This document shows, one piece after another, positions 44,459 to 53,273 of a stretch of DNA of 64,000 nucleotides; position 1 is the stretch's first letter; each line of letters opens with the position of its first letter. The stretch is from JBDREC01 sp043820105 [NCBI: Pseudomonadota bacterium] (lineage in GTDB: Bacteria > Bdellovibrionota_F > JAHFAK01): the NCBI GenBank assembly GCA_043820105.1, contig JBDREC010000099.1, forward strand, positions 27,928 through 91,927, given 5' to 3'. The notes beneath the pieces were generated by a model. The model was not told where the DNA came from, did no database searches, and saw only the letters and a program-made list of their open reading frames with translations. Both the position numbers and the translations under genes were made by a program.

Positions 44459-45763
44459 ATGTCATCTTTTTTAAATCTTAAAATTAGTGCTGTTGCCTAT
44501 GGCGGATATGGAATAGGAAGGCATGATGATTTAGTTGTTTTTGTTCCTTTTGCTATTCCAGGGGATGAAATTTTAGTTGATATTGTTAAAAGAAAAAAGC
44601 GGTTTGCTTTTGGAACTATTAGAGAATTTTTAAAAGAATCTGAACAAAGAATTAAACCCAAGTGCGAGCACTTTGCTGATTGTGGTGGCTGCCATTTCCA
44701 AAATGCATCATATGAAAATGAGTTAAAGTGGAAAATGGATTGCTTTAAGGACACTATAAAGCGACTTTCCGGGCAGGGTGCTGCTGATATCCCCCAACTT
44801 TTAATTCTTCCAGACACAAAAAGAGATGAATATCGCTTTAAAGCAAAGTTTCATTTAAATGACCAACTTGAACTTGGGTTTTATAGTAGAAAAACAAAGG
44901 ATTTAATTGCTTTGTCAGATTGTCAAATTTGTACGGCACCAATTAGAGCTTTTGTCAAAAAACAAAGCCAGCATAAATATACAAGCATTTTAAATACTCA
45001 CTTTAAAAAATTAAGAGAAATCCAATTAAAAGAAGCAAATGGCACTTTGCATTGTCTTGTTGTGGCTGATTATTTTATTGGTGATATTGAAAAATTAAAG
45101 AAAGAATCTGTTTTATTGGGAATAAATTCTCTTGCACATATTAAGTCTTTAGAAAAAGTAAGGGAAAAATCAAGGCAGCTATTTGGTGAGAAATCAATTT
45201 TATTAAAGCTTGGAGATTATAAATATTTAACAGGTACAACATCTTTTTTTCAAAACAATTTAAGACAAGCTTTAAAGCTTAATTTAGAACTTATTGCAAT
45301 TTGCAAAAACATCAAAGGACAGCGCCTATTAGATCTTTATTGTGGCGCTGGCTTTTTTTCAATTCCTATTGCTGGTTTTTTTGATCGGGTTTTGGGAGTT
45401 GATTCAAATTATGAAGCTATTACATATGCAAAGCAAAGCGCTGTTTTAAATGAGCAAAATAATTTGCAGTTTTTAGGAAACAAGGCAAAAAATATTTTTA
45501 ATGATAAATTCTATATTAATTATAAACCAGATACAATTGTTGTTGATCCACCAAGGGGCGGCTTAGAGCCATTATTTTTTGATTTTCTAAAAAAAGTAAA
45601 GTCTAGAATTGTTATTTATATTTCTTGTAGTCCTCCGACCTTAGCAAGAGATATTAAAGGATTTATTAGCCTTGGATATAAATGGCAATCATGCAAACTT
45701 ATTGACATGTTCCCAAATACTTATCACACAGAAAGTGTAAGTGTTTTTAAATTTTCTAACTAA
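44459..45763 (+). CDS. 23S rRNA (uracil-5-)-methyltransferase, RumA/RlmD family
   Basis: 434 residues. A TRAM domain (about 1-60) is followed by an iron-sulfur site with C69, C75 and C78 (CEHFADCGGC) plus a later cysteine in the SDCQICTAP stretch. The SAM-dependent methyltransferase domain has LLDLYCGAGFFSIPIA and VVDPPRGGLEP. The catalytic cysteine is in YISCSPPTLARD. It makes 5-methyluridine in 23S rRNA; RlmD and RlmC/TrmA-like targets cannot be told apart here. It precedes the radical SAM gene by 25 nt. Confidence 0.9.
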   Translation: MSSFLNLKISAVAYGGYGIGRHDDLVVFVPFAIPGDEILVDIVKRKKRFAFGTIREFLKESEQRIKPKCEHFADCGGCHFQNASYENELKWKMDCFKDTIKRLSGQGAADIPQLLILPDTKRDEYRFKAKFHLNDQLELGFYSRKTKDLIALSDCQICTAPIRAFVKKQSQHKYTSILNTHFKKLREIQLKEANGTLHCLVVADYFIGDIEKLKKESVLLGINSLAHIKSLEKVREKSRQLFGEKSILLKLGDYKYLTGTTSFFQNNLRQALKLNLELIAICKNIKGQRLLDLYCGAGFFSIPIAGFFDRVLGVDSNYEAITYAKQSAVLNEQNNLQFLGNKAKNIFNDKFYINYKPDTIVVDPPRGGLEPLFFDFLKKVKSRIVIYISCSPPTLARDIKGFISLGYKWQSCKLIDMFPNTYHTESVSVFKFSN

Positions 45764-45788
45764 TTAAAGAATATTTAAGGAAATCTTA

Positions 45789-46784
45789 ATGGAACATTAT
45801 TTTACCTTTAATAAATTTTTAAAAGATAAATTTGGAAAAAAAGTTCGAAAGATTCCTGTTGATGTAGGTCTTGGCTGTCCAAATCGAGAGAATGGAAAAA
45901 CAGGCTGCATCTTTTGCAATCCAGCTAGCTATGTTCCTGCTTGGACTTTGGAAAAAATTAGCATTGAGGGTCAAATTCAAGCTGGCCTTGAAATAACAAA
46001 GAAAAAAGATTCATTAGCTCTTGTTTATTTGCAAGCAGGAACAAATACCTATGCTGATCCTTTGCTTTTAGAGCGAATATATAAATCTGTGTTTATAGAT
46101 GAATCTATTGTTGGTTTAATTATTGGGACAAGGCCAGATTGCCTTTCTGATGAAGTAATTGATTTAATTTCTGATCTTAATAAAAATCATTATTGTGCTA
46201 TGGAAATTGGCATTCAAGCTTGTGATGATAATATTCTAAATTTATTAAAAAGAGGTCATGTTCATCAGGATTCTATTAATGCTGTCAAAAAACTTGCAAA
46301 GAAAAATATTGATGTTTTTGCTCATGTTATTTTAGGTCTTCCTGGTCATGATGAAAAAACTGTTATTAAAGAAGCACAAGAAATATCAAAGCTTGATTTA
46401 AGGGGAGTGAAAATTCATAATTTTCATGTTTGTAAGGATACAGAGCTTGAAGGGGTTTACAAGGGAACAAGGGAACAAGGGAATGAGGGAACAAGGGGGG
46501 TGGACTTCGGGGCACCTGAGGCGAGTCATCCTGGACTTGTTTCAGGATCCTTTGAGCATGTTTTGAATTTACTGTCAGAAAATGAGTATATTGATTTGCT
46601 TGTAAGCTATCTTGCTCACTTGAATCCTAATTTTTCAATCCTTCGCTTGTTTGCTGATACAAAACCTGACCTAATGCTCGCACCAAAATGGAAAAAGTTA
46701 AAATCTGAACTAATATTAATGCTAAATCAGAAAATGGACCGAGAATCTCTTTTTCAGGGCAAATATTTCAAAAATAGCAATTAA
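45789..46784 (+). CDS. Radical SAM protein, YhcC/TIGR01212-like, with a repeat-encoded insertion
   Basis: 331 residues. The radical SAM cysteines are C30, C40 and C43 (CPNRENGKTGCIFC), the extended spacing of the YhcC family. YLQAGTNTYA, IGTRPDCLSDEV and MEIGIQACDD are further family motifs. The reaction is unknown. Residues 225-255 (starting KGTREQGNEGTRG) are encoded by a tandem gggaacaa repeat plus a palindromic element at 46461-46556. They interrupt the normally continuous region between HVCKDTELEGVY and the C-terminal helices. The frame stays open, so the protein is probably made. Confidence 0.82.
   Translation: MEHYFTFNKFLKDKFGKKVRKIPVDVGLGCPNRENGKTGCIFCNPASYVPAWTLEKISIEGQIQAGLEITKKKDSLALVYLQAGTNTYADPLLLERIYKSVFIDESIVGLIIGTRPDCLSDEVIDLISDLNKNHYCAMEIGIQACDDNILNLLKRGHVHQDSINAVKKLAKKNIDVFAHVILGLPGHDEKTVIKEAQEISKLDLRGVKIHNFHVCKDTELEGVYKGTREQGNEGTRGVDFGAPEASHPGLVSGSFEHVLNLLSENEYIDLLVSYLAHLNPNFSILRLFADTKPDLMLAPKWKKLKSELILMLNQKMDRESLFQGKYFKNSN
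46461..46550. repeat. In-frame tandem repeat plus palindromic element within a coding sequence
   Basis: The first part (46461-46498) holds four imperfect gggaacaag/gggaatgag words. The second holds an inverted repeat: atcctgga (46528-46535) pairs with tttcaggat (46541-46548 region) around a cttgt loop, with one G-T pair. The phrase resembles palindromic elements inserted in-frame in genes of other bacteria, such as those described in Rickettsia; that similarity is from memory. It is GC-rich compared with its surroundings. Confidence 0.8.
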
Positions 46785-46975
46785 GATTGAGAAAAATTTG
46801 TCACAATTCTAATCATTTTTATTAAGTTATCCTATGTTTAAAAAAAAGAATTTTTCTTTCTTCTATCCAAGTGCTGAATTATTAAAGATAAAATGAAATG
46901 ATTTTTTTGGTCCCTATTTTGCTTACTATTTTATCACTTAATAACGTTTATTATTAGCTAAGAAAGGATTATTCA

Positions 46976-47521
46976 GTGAAAAAATTAACTATTTTTTGTT
47001 TTCTATTGATTGTTTTTAATATTACAGCCGAAAATCGTGAAAACGCTACGCTTTTTCCTGCCGGAGAAAAGAGACCAAGGCTGAGTGGAGATTTTAAGAT
47101 ATTTGAAGCTATTTATGAAATTACATCAGGTATTCGAGAAGTAAAAATGCTACGTGCCAGTCTAGAAGATAAACTGCTTGAACTTGATTGTATTGTTGTT
47201 GTGAAACCAGAAATTTTCAATCATTTAAGAGAAATTAAAAAACTTCATTTATCTTCTTATTTAATAGAGAGCATTTATGAATATGGTAAAGGATCATGTG
47301 GTCAATTAAAAGTATGCCCAAGGCACCCTAATCTTGCACCTGGAATCGTGATAGAGGATATAGAAGAAATGAACGCAGTTTATGGATCAAGACAATATGA
47401 GGCAGTTCGCTTATATCTTGCATTAAGGAAAGCGAGCCATGAGACTATATATTTTTATTATGAGGGGTTAATTGGATTTACAGAGAATGGAGTCATTTTT
47501 AATGGCGAAGTAATTGAATAA
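46976..47521 (+). CDS. Small exported protein of unknown function
   Basis: 181 residues from a GTG at 46976, with AAAGGA about 10 nt upstream. The signal peptide is about 1-17 (FNITAEN). The mature chain has two cysteines close together (CGQLKVCPRHPNLAPG), likely a disulfide, and a helical core. No family is recognised. It stands alone after a 191-bp spacer and is convergent with the DUF481-like gene. Confidence 0.65.
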   Translation: MKKLTIFCFLLIVFNITAENRENATLFPAGEKRPRLSGDFKIFEAIYEITSGIREVKMLRASLEDKLLELDCIVVVKPEIFNHLREIKKLHLSSYLIESIYEYGKGSCGQLKVCPRHPNLAPGIVIEDIEEMNAVYGSRQYEAVRLYLALRKASHETIYFYYEGLIGFTENGVIFNGEVIE

Positions 47522-47600
47522 TTAATTTTATCAATTTACACTTTAATTTTGGCCATATTATTGAAACTATTGGTTAATTTGGAAAAACAGATCCGGACAA

Positions 47601-48386
47601 TTAACTGTTATAATTAAATACAATAGAAGTAATAAAACTCATGTCATTTTCTTCAACTCCCGTTTTAGGCACAGAATCATATTCATCCTTAAGTGTTAGT
47701 CTTATTTTTATTATATCTTTATATATTGTGATATCTAAATTTGTATTAAGAAAAATATGAACATCACTCCAATCTGTAATTTTGGGAACATAGAAAAAAT
47801 CAAGATTCCAGGAAACAATCTCATTTATTGAATAAGAGAATATATGTCTGTAAGATAGTCTGGGGGTATGTTCATTTGCATAGCCATTAAATTGTTCAAA
47901 TTCATATGTTATAGCTAAACTCGCTGCATTTAAAAGGGTTCCTAATTTAAAATCATACCATGGGCCCGTTCCCCCTGTTAACCTGTAGTCAAGCAATAAT
48001 AGTTCATTATATGCATGCGTATTATAAACAAACCATTTAAGATTATCAAAAATTGTGTGATCATACCTTGCTACAGCAGAAGCATCATTTCTATTGATAA
48101 TATCATTATATTCTAAATATGTCAGATCTCCAATAATGTAAAAGTTTTGTTTTTTACAGTTAAAGTTAAATGCCATATTCGCAGCTAAACTGCTAATATC
48201 CGCGTTTCCTGTGGTTTGCGCTGTTCCCAGGCCGGCTTCTATTTTATAGACATTTCCATTTTGTAAGTCATTTGGATTCAGTGTTCTTGTATCTCCTGCC
48301 CTGCCATCTGCGAATAGTGTATTCACCGAGAAAAATAAAATAACACAGGTTATGAATAAGGTTTGAATTCTTTTTTCTATTATCAT
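47601..48386 (-). CDS. DUF481-family (YdiY-like) outer-membrane barrel protein
   Basis: 261 residues with a signal peptide (about 1-26, NTLFADG). The opening VYKIEAGLGTAQTTGNADISSLAANMAFNF and later KWFVYNTHAYNELLLLDYRLTGGTGPWYDF match DUF481 barrels (…SGNtd…, DYRLLLGaGlgy). The chain ends FITSIVFNYNS. DUF481 proteins are salt- or acid-induced outer-membrane proteins in some bacteria; the function is unknown. It follows the 118-residue gene by 31 bp. Confidence 0.8.
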   Translation of the reverse strand: MIIEKRIQTLFITCVILFFSVNTLFADGRAGDTRTLNPNDLQNGNVYKIEAGLGTAQTTGNADISSLAANMAFNFNCKKQNFYIIGDLTYLEYNDIINRNDASAVARYDHTIFDNLKWFVYNTHAYNELLLLDYRLTGGTGPWYDFKLGTLLNAASLAITYEFEQFNGYANEHTPRLSYRHIFSYSINEIVSWNLDFFYVPKITDWSDVHIFLNTNLDITIYKDIIKIRLTLKDEYDSVPKTGVEENDMSFITSIVFNYNS

Positions 48387-48417
48387 TGCTTGCTCCTGAA
48401 AATAATTACTCCTTTTA

Positions 48418-48774
48418 TTAATAGTTTATAATTACATTTGCATCTTCCAGCCACAAAGTGCCATCCATAATTCTGTTTGCATCACTAAGCGCTGCTTGGC
48501 TTGAATCTGCACTTAAGCATCTTAACCTTGTTTCGCGGTCTTTCCAGTTTGCAAAAGCAATTTCAAAATCATCAGTAAGCATAATCAGATAAGAGTTGAT
48601 GCATTCGTTTTTAAAGGCATTTTTAGCTAAAGCTAAATGACTTTTCATTTCTCTAAAAAACTGTTTCTTTAAATACTGCTTTTTTCTTTTACCAATATAT
48701 AAGGTTGAATTTCCACTTTTCCAGTTGACCTCACTGTCATGCTTGAAAACAGAATAAATCTGATTTCTTATCAT
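48418..48774 (-). CDS. Small cytoplasmic protein of unknown function
   Basis: 118 residues, no signal peptide, basic N-terminal half (KRKKQYLKKQFFREMK) and acidic C-terminal half. GGA stands 9 nt before the ATG. I recognise no family. The gene lies upstream of the DUF481-like barrel gene on the same strand and may be co-transcribed. Being real is supported by its ribosome-binding site, length and lack of any competing frame. Confidence 0.5.
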   Translation of the reverse strand: MIRNQIYSVFKHDSEVNWKSGNSTLYIGKRKKQYLKKQFFREMKSHLALAKNAFKNECINSYLIMLTDDFEIAFANWKDRETRLRCLSADSSQAALSDANRIMDGTLWLEDANVIINY

Positions 48775-48969
48775 TTTTCCTTTAATATTTTCAAAGCATT
48801 GTTTTTTTAACCTAATAGTGCTTTGTTTTTAATATTCTAACGTTTTGCATTAAAGATGCCATGTGAATTTAAAAAAACATGTCCATAGTTTCAATTGGTT
48901 ATGGCGCTCCGCGGTTTCTATAAATTAAAACGGGGTGTTTTGGGGCTTTCTTGGGGTGAGGATTTAAAC

Positions 48970-49025
48970 CACAAGGCACAGAGATAAGAAAAAAAGTGTT
49001 TTCCAGAAATTCTTCGTGCCTATGG
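48970..49025. repeat. Interrupted palindromic word (accacaaggcacagag / cttcgtgcct)
   Basis: accacaaggcacagagataagaa on the left is loosely complementary to ttcttcgtgcct on the right, about 35 bp on. Phrases of this kind are, from memory, common dispersed words in many bacterial genomes. It adjoins the gene remnant that follows. Confidence 0.4.
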
Positions 49026-49173
49026 ACTCTCATCAACTCATTGGATGGCGGTATCTGCCTATGGAGGAAGAAAAGTTATTGCAACAGAAGAAGGTCTAAT
49101 CAGGAAGCTTGAACAACTGCAAAAAGAAGGTGTTGTTATTGAGGGTAGTCGTGTGGCCAGAAGGGTAAGATAG
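48988..49173 (+). pseudogene. 3'-terminal remnant of an unidentified gene
   Basis: An open stretch of 61 codons ends at TAG 49171-49173 and reads through AYGLSSTHWMAVSAYGG, then a charged helix (EEGLIRKLEQLQKEGVV) and GSRVARRVR. The only ATG (49045) lacks a ribosome-binding site and falls inside the apparent domain, and a stop lies just upstream at 48985. The base composition is less AT-rich than the neighbours. It looks like the tail of a lost or laterally acquired gene. I cannot name the parent family. Confidence 0.5.
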
Positions 49174-49332
49174 TTATTGTGCGATAATAAATAATTTTTC
49201 TTTATTTATCTAAAATTGAATAAATCCTAAATTTTAAGCAAAAAATTCCTTGAAACTTAAAAAAAAAAAGAGTATAGAACTTGATTCTATTTAATTAATG
49301 CTTATATCTAAAAAATATAAAGGATAGTTATA

Positions 49333-49500
49333 TTGTCTACTTACGTTGTGAATCAATGTTTAATATGTGCCTGGAGAGATAGCTGTAATAAAAAATATAT
49401 TTATTCAGGCTCTAATGATCGTCATTGCCCAGAATTCACGAAAGATGTAAGATTAGATAAAAAGCATAAAGACGAATCAATTAGGAAAAACGAAGATTAG
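49333..49500 (+). CDS. 55-residue protein with four conserved-type cysteines
   Basis: Starts at TTG with AAGGA 8-9 nt upstream (about 49319-49324). The cysteines are C9, C12, C18 and C32: QCLICAWRDSC, then RHCPEFTKDVRLD. The layout resembles small zinc-ribbon-like proteins (CxxC...RxxC...CPDFVRD) seen in other deltaproteobacterial-type genomes; that recollection is from memory. The tail is Lys/Glu-rich. It lies 46 nt upstream of htrA on the same strand and may be co-transcribed with it. It would bind zinc or an iron-sulfur cluster in the cytoplasm. Confidence 0.65.
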   Translation: MSTYVVNQCLICAWRDSCNKKYIYSGSNDRHCPEFTKDVRLDKKHKDESIRKNED

Positions 49501-49501
49501 T

Positions 49502-49520
49502 TTGTAGCTACGAGCTACAA
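49502..49520. other. Perfect 8-bp stem hairpin before htrA
   Basis: ttgtagct (49502-49509), an acg loop and agctacaa (49513-49520) lie 2 nt after the small-protein stop and 27 nt before the htrA ATG. It has no T-run, so it is not a classic terminator; it may be one of the short palindromic words or an mRNA processing site. Confidence 0.5.
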
Positions 49521-49546
49521 GCCACACTAGCCCACGGAGTTTCACT

Positions 49547-51010
49547 ATGAAAAAAATAATTATAATTGCCCTCTCAATGCTATTTATTTTCTCACTAATG
49601 TCATGCCAGCCAGAGAGCTTAAATGCAAAAAATCTATGGTCAGAGAAAAAACCAAAGCTTTCTGAGAATTCAAAAACAGTGACCTTGCCTTCTTTTGAAA
49701 CGCTAGCAGAAGTTGTCACTCCTTCAGTTGTAAACATAAGCACAACACAAGTTGTAAAAAACAATCCTTATAATCATTTCTTTGGACCAAAAGGTAGACA
49801 AAGAGGGCAAGATCCATTTAATGAATTTTTTGGGGATGATTTTTTTGAAAAGTTTTTTGGAGGTCCCCGAAATGAATCTCAAGAACGTAGTGCCCTTGGT
49901 TCAGGATTTATTTTAAATGAAGATGGCTATGTTGTTACCAATTGTCATGTAATTAAAGATGCTTCAAAGGTTAAAGTAATTCTAGCAAATGAAAAAGAAT
50001 ATGATGACGTTGAAATAATAGGTTGCGATCAAAAAACAGATGTTGCCCTTGTCAAAATTAAAAGCAAAGATAAATTTAAGCCTGTTTCTTTAGGAAACTC
50101 AGACAATCTTAAGGCCGGTCAATGGGTGGTTGCAATTGGAAATCCCTTTGGTCTTGGTCATTCAATAACATCAGGTATTGTCAGTTTTATTGGAAGAGAA
50201 ATTCAGCTGACTCAATATGATAATTTTATTCAAACGGATGCCTCTATTAACCCCGGAAATAGCGGAGGTCCACTTCTAAATACTGATGGTCAGGTTATTG
50301 GAATTAACACAGCAATTCTGGCCTCAGGACAAGGTATTGGTTTTGCAATTCCTGTTAACTTGGCGAAAAATATTATTAAACAGCTTCTAGAAACTGGTAA
50401 AATCACTCGCGGTTGGCTGGGAATTTTTATGAAAGAGATTGATGATGTTCAAAAAGAAGTATTTGGATTTAAAGACAAGACAGGTATTTTAGTTCATGAC
50501 GTTGTTGAAGATAGCCCAGCAGAAAAAGCAGGATTTAAACCTGGGGATGTTATTATCGAATATAATGGCAAAGCCATAGAAAAAGCTCGTGAATTTTCAA
50601 GGCAAATTGCCAACACTTCACCTGGGACAAAGGTTGAGTTTACTGTTTTAAGAGGCGGAAATAAAATAAATATTAAAGCAGAAATTGCAAAAATGGAAGA
50701 TGAAGAAGAAATTACTTTAGCTAAAAAAGATGAAAATATGCTTGGCCTAAAAGTTAGAAATTTAAATAATGATGATAAATCCAAGTATGGAATTAAAGAG
50801 GGCATCTTTGTCACTGAAGTTGCCAACAATTCTCCTTTTTCTTATCAAGTCCAGGCAAGTGATGTTATTTTAAAAGTGAACAAGACTTCAATAAATAGTA
50901 TTAGAGATTTTAGTAAAGCAATTTCAAGCCTTAAAAAAGGTGATGGAGTCGTTCTCCTGATCTTGCGAGATGGACATAGAAGAATGTTCGTATCCACTAG
51001 AATTGAGTAA
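49547..51010 (+). CDS. htrA: Do-family (HtrA/DegP) serine protease, probably a lipoprotein
   Basis: 487 residues. The signal peptide ends LMSC (C20), a good lipobox, so the protein is probably lipid-anchored. The trypsin-like domain has its catalytic triad H134 (TNCHVI), D165 (TDVALVK) and S239 (NPGNSGGPL). Two PDZ domains follow (about 275-370 and 395-487). It degrades or refolds damaged envelope proteins in the periplasm. The last 28 codons overlap the convergent murE by 87 nt. Confidence 0.95.
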   Translation: MKKIIIIALSMLFIFSLMSCQPESLNAKNLWSEKKPKLSENSKTVTLPSFETLAEVVTPSVVNISTTQVVKNNPYNHFFGPKGRQRGQDPFNEFFGDDFFEKFFGGPRNESQERSALGSGFILNEDGYVVTNCHVIKDASKVKVILANEKEYDDVEIIGCDQKTDVALVKIKSKDKFKPVSLGNSDNLKAGQWVVAIGNPFGLGHSITSGIVSFIGREIQLTQYDNFIQTDASINPGNSGGPLLNTDGQVIGINTAILASGQGIGFAIPVNLAKNIIKQLLETGKITRGWLGIFMKEIDDVQKEVFGFKDKTGILVHDVVEDSPAEKAGFKPGDVIIEYNGKAIEKAREFSRQIANTSPGTKVEFTVLRGGNKINIKAEIAKMEDEEEITLAKKDENMLGLKVRNLNNDDKSKYGIKEGIFVTEVANNSPFSYQVQASDVILKVNKTSINSIRDFSKAISSLKKGDGVVLLILRDGHRRMFVSTRIE

Positions 51011-52492
51011 TTTTTCAATAGCTTCTTCTACAACTAATCTATCATTAAACTCAATCGTTTCATCTTTCAGAATTTGATAAGTTTCATGACCTTTGCCCAA
51101 AATTAAAACCAAATCGCCTTCTTTTGCAAATGAGATTATTTTCTCAATGGCCTTTTTTCGATCAAGGATTACAATTGGTTTGTGGTCAATCATTCCTGTA
51201 AGAATATCTTCAGTTATTTCAATTGGATTTTCACTTCTGGGATTATCTGAAGTTAGAACTACAATGTCACTATGCATAGCAGCGATATCTCCCATTATAG
51301 GGCGCTTGCTTTTATCTCTGTCACCACCACACCCAAATAAAGTGATAATTCTTTTAGGATTTAAAGAAGCGGCAAGTTTTAAAACATTGGCCATTGAATC
51401 CGGGGTATGAGCATAATCAACAGCTACAGAAAAATCTTGGCCCCTGTCAACAAGTTCAAATCTTCCAGAAACACGAATAGAAGACTCAAGACCTCTTTTT
51501 ATAATCTCTAAATCAATACCTTGAGATAAGGCGCAAGCAACCGCAGCTAGGCAGTTATAGACATTATATTTCCCTATGAGTTTGCTTACAATGTCAATGT
51601 TTCCATTGTCCACACAAAGTGTGAATTTGCTAGAGTTTATGTTAAGTTCAATGTTTTTAGCATAAACAGTAGCATTGCTAGTTAAACCATAAGTAATAAC
51701 TTTCGCCTTGGTTTTATTTATGAAATCAGCAGCCTCTGGATCATCAAGGTTTACAATTGCATGACTATTTTTATCAAGGGTTTTAAATAGTTTTAGCTTT
51801 GCTGATTTATAGTTATACATTGTTTTGTGATAATCGAGGTGGTCTTTTGTTAAATTAGTAAAGATTGCAACATCAAACTTGCACCCGTGAACTCTATGAA
51901 AATCGATACCATGCGAGCTTGTTTCTAAAACACAATACTCAAAATCCTCATCTGACATTTTTTTGAGGATTGGATGCAGATCAGATGGTTCTGGAGTTGT
52001 ATTAATTGATGGAAAAGTCTTTTCACCCATTTTATAATACAAAGTTCCTAGTAAACCAATTTTAGTTTTTTCATTAAAAATAGCTTCCACAATATGACTT
52101 GTGGTAGTTTTTCCATTAGTTCCTGTTACACCAATAAGCTTTATACTAGATGATGGATATTCATAAAAGCAGCTAGATATAATGGCAAGAGCTAGACGAG
52201 TATCGCTTACGGTAATTTTGCAGATATTTTTAGGAAGCACTATTTCCTTTGAAACAATTACAGATGAAGCACCATTATTTATTGCCACTTGAATAAAATC
52301 ATGACCATTATCTATGTCTACTTTTTTTTGATTTGTATAAATATTGATTGCTACAAAAATATCACCAGGCTTAATAAGCTCAGGATCATATTGAATTCTA
52401 TTAATTTTGATATCATCAATATTTAAATTGCCACTAAGGTTTTCTAGAACATTTTCTTTTCGAAGTGCATTAACTAATATTCTAAGATTCAT
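50924..52492 (-). CDS. murE: UDP-N-acetylmuramoyl-L-alanyl-D-glutamate--2,6-diaminopimelate ligase
   Basis: Adds the third amino acid of the peptidoglycan stem peptide. 522 residues. The ATP loop is GVTGTNGKTTT (121-131), followed by NLTKDHLDYH and VAVDYAHTPDSM. DNPR at 416-419 is the signature for meso-diaminopimelate rather than lysine. The normal C terminus ends near EFNDRLVVEEAIEKL. The last 28 residues (starting LLNSSGYEH) are an extra tail encoded antisense to the end of htrA. No other mur genes adjoin. Confidence 0.95.
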   Translation of the reverse strand: MNLRILVNALRKENVLENLSGNLNIDDIKINRIQYDPELIKPGDIFVAINIYTNQKKVDIDNGHDFIQVAINNGASSVIVSKEIVLPKNICKITVSDTRLALAIISSCFYEYPSSSIKLIGVTGTNGKTTTSHIVEAIFNEKTKIGLLGTLYYKMGEKTFPSINTTPEPSDLHPILKKMSDEDFEYCVLETSSHGIDFHRVHGCKFDVAIFTNLTKDHLDYHKTMYNYKSAKLKLFKTLDKNSHAIVNLDDPEAADFINKTKAKVITYGLTSNATVYAKNIELNINSSKFTLCVDNGNIDIVSKLIGKYNVYNCLAAVACALSQGIDLEIIKRGLESSIRVSGRFELVDRGQDFSVAVDYAHTPDSMANVLKLAASLNPKRIITLFGCGGDRDKSKRPIMGDIAAMHSDIVVLTSDNPRSENPIEITEDILTGMIDHKPIVILDRKKAIEKIISFAKEGDLVLILGKGHETYQILKDETIEFNDRLVVEEAIEKLLNSSGYEHSSMSISQDQENDSITFFKA

Positions 52493-52571
52493 TTTAAGCC
52501 TTTCAGATTAGGGGAAGGCGAGAATCTAGACCAAATGACAGGATTTGTCAAATTATTTGCAAGTTTTTAAT

Positions 52572-53273
52572 TTATTTCGCAAATACTGGGGGAAGGAGGT
52601 TTAATTGACGTTTTTTTCCTCTTACTGCTTCAGCTAGTAATAGTTTCGAATTTTGTTCTGGGCTGCCATGAACAAATTGAATTTTGTTTAGGCAGAAGTT
52701 GAATTCAGAAAGAGTTTGAATGATTTCAAACAGTCTTGGGGCTGAATGTATAAAATAAAAAGAGCCTTCATTTTTAAGATACTTTGATCCGTGTTTTAAA
52801 AAAATTTTTAAATTTCCTTTAATTTCATGTCTAGCTATTGATTTTTCATCGGTGGGATTTATGCGGCCAGAATCACTTTTATAAAAGGGAGGGTTTGAAA
52901 ATATTATGTCAAATTGTTTTCCTTTTATTGCCTTAATGCTTTCTGAGATATCTGAGGCAATCGCTATGATTTGGCAATTTAGACTGTTATTTTCTATGTT
53001 TCGACTTAAGAGATTTGAAAGGTTTTTTTGTATTTCAATGGCACTTATTTTTAATTTTTTATTTTTTTTGGCTAGAATAATTGAAATTACACCTGATCCT
53101 GCTCCAAGTTCAAGAAGCTCAGTTTGATTCCTTTTTAGGTTATCATTTATAAAATTTGCGAGCAAAAGACTATCTATTGAAAATCTATAGCCAGATTTTG
53201 ATTGGATTATTCTAATTTCTTCTGAGGCAATTGTATCTAGGCTTTCTGTTGTTTGATTATATTTGATTTTCAT
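52572..53273 (-). CDS. TrmN6-like tRNA1(Val) (adenine37-N6)-methyltransferase
   Basis: 233 residues, class I SAM-dependent methyltransferase. The opening IIQSKSGYRFSIDSLLLANFI, the SAM motif LLELGAGSGVISIILA and the adenine-specific FSNPPFYKSDSGR with a following ARHEIKG match the YfiC/TrmN6 family. It would modify A37 of tRNA-Val. Its start overlaps the alaS stop by 1 nt, so the two genes are translationally coupled. Confidence 0.88.
   Translation of the reverse strand: MKIKYNQTTESLDTIASEEIRIIQSKSGYRFSIDSLLLANFINDNLKRNQTELLELGAGSGVISIILAKKNKKLKISAIEIQKNLSNLLSRNIENNSLNCQIIAIASDISESIKAIKGKQFDIIFSNPPFYKSDSGRINPTDEKSIARHEIKGNLKIFLKHGSKYLKNEGSFYFIHSAPRLFEIIQTLSEFNFCLNKIQFVHGSPEQNSKLLLAEAVRGKKRQLNLLPPVFAK

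Larger units (their letters stand above)
48775..49332. other. 558-bp region without an intact gene
   Basis: Between the 118-residue gene and the Cys-rich 55-residue gene. It holds a G-rich patch near 48930-48960, the palindromic word at 48970-49025 and the gene remnant to 49173. An AT-rich stretch follows with a run of ten adenines (about 49260-49269) just before the next ribosome-binding site. No RNA gene was recognised. Confidence 0.6.
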
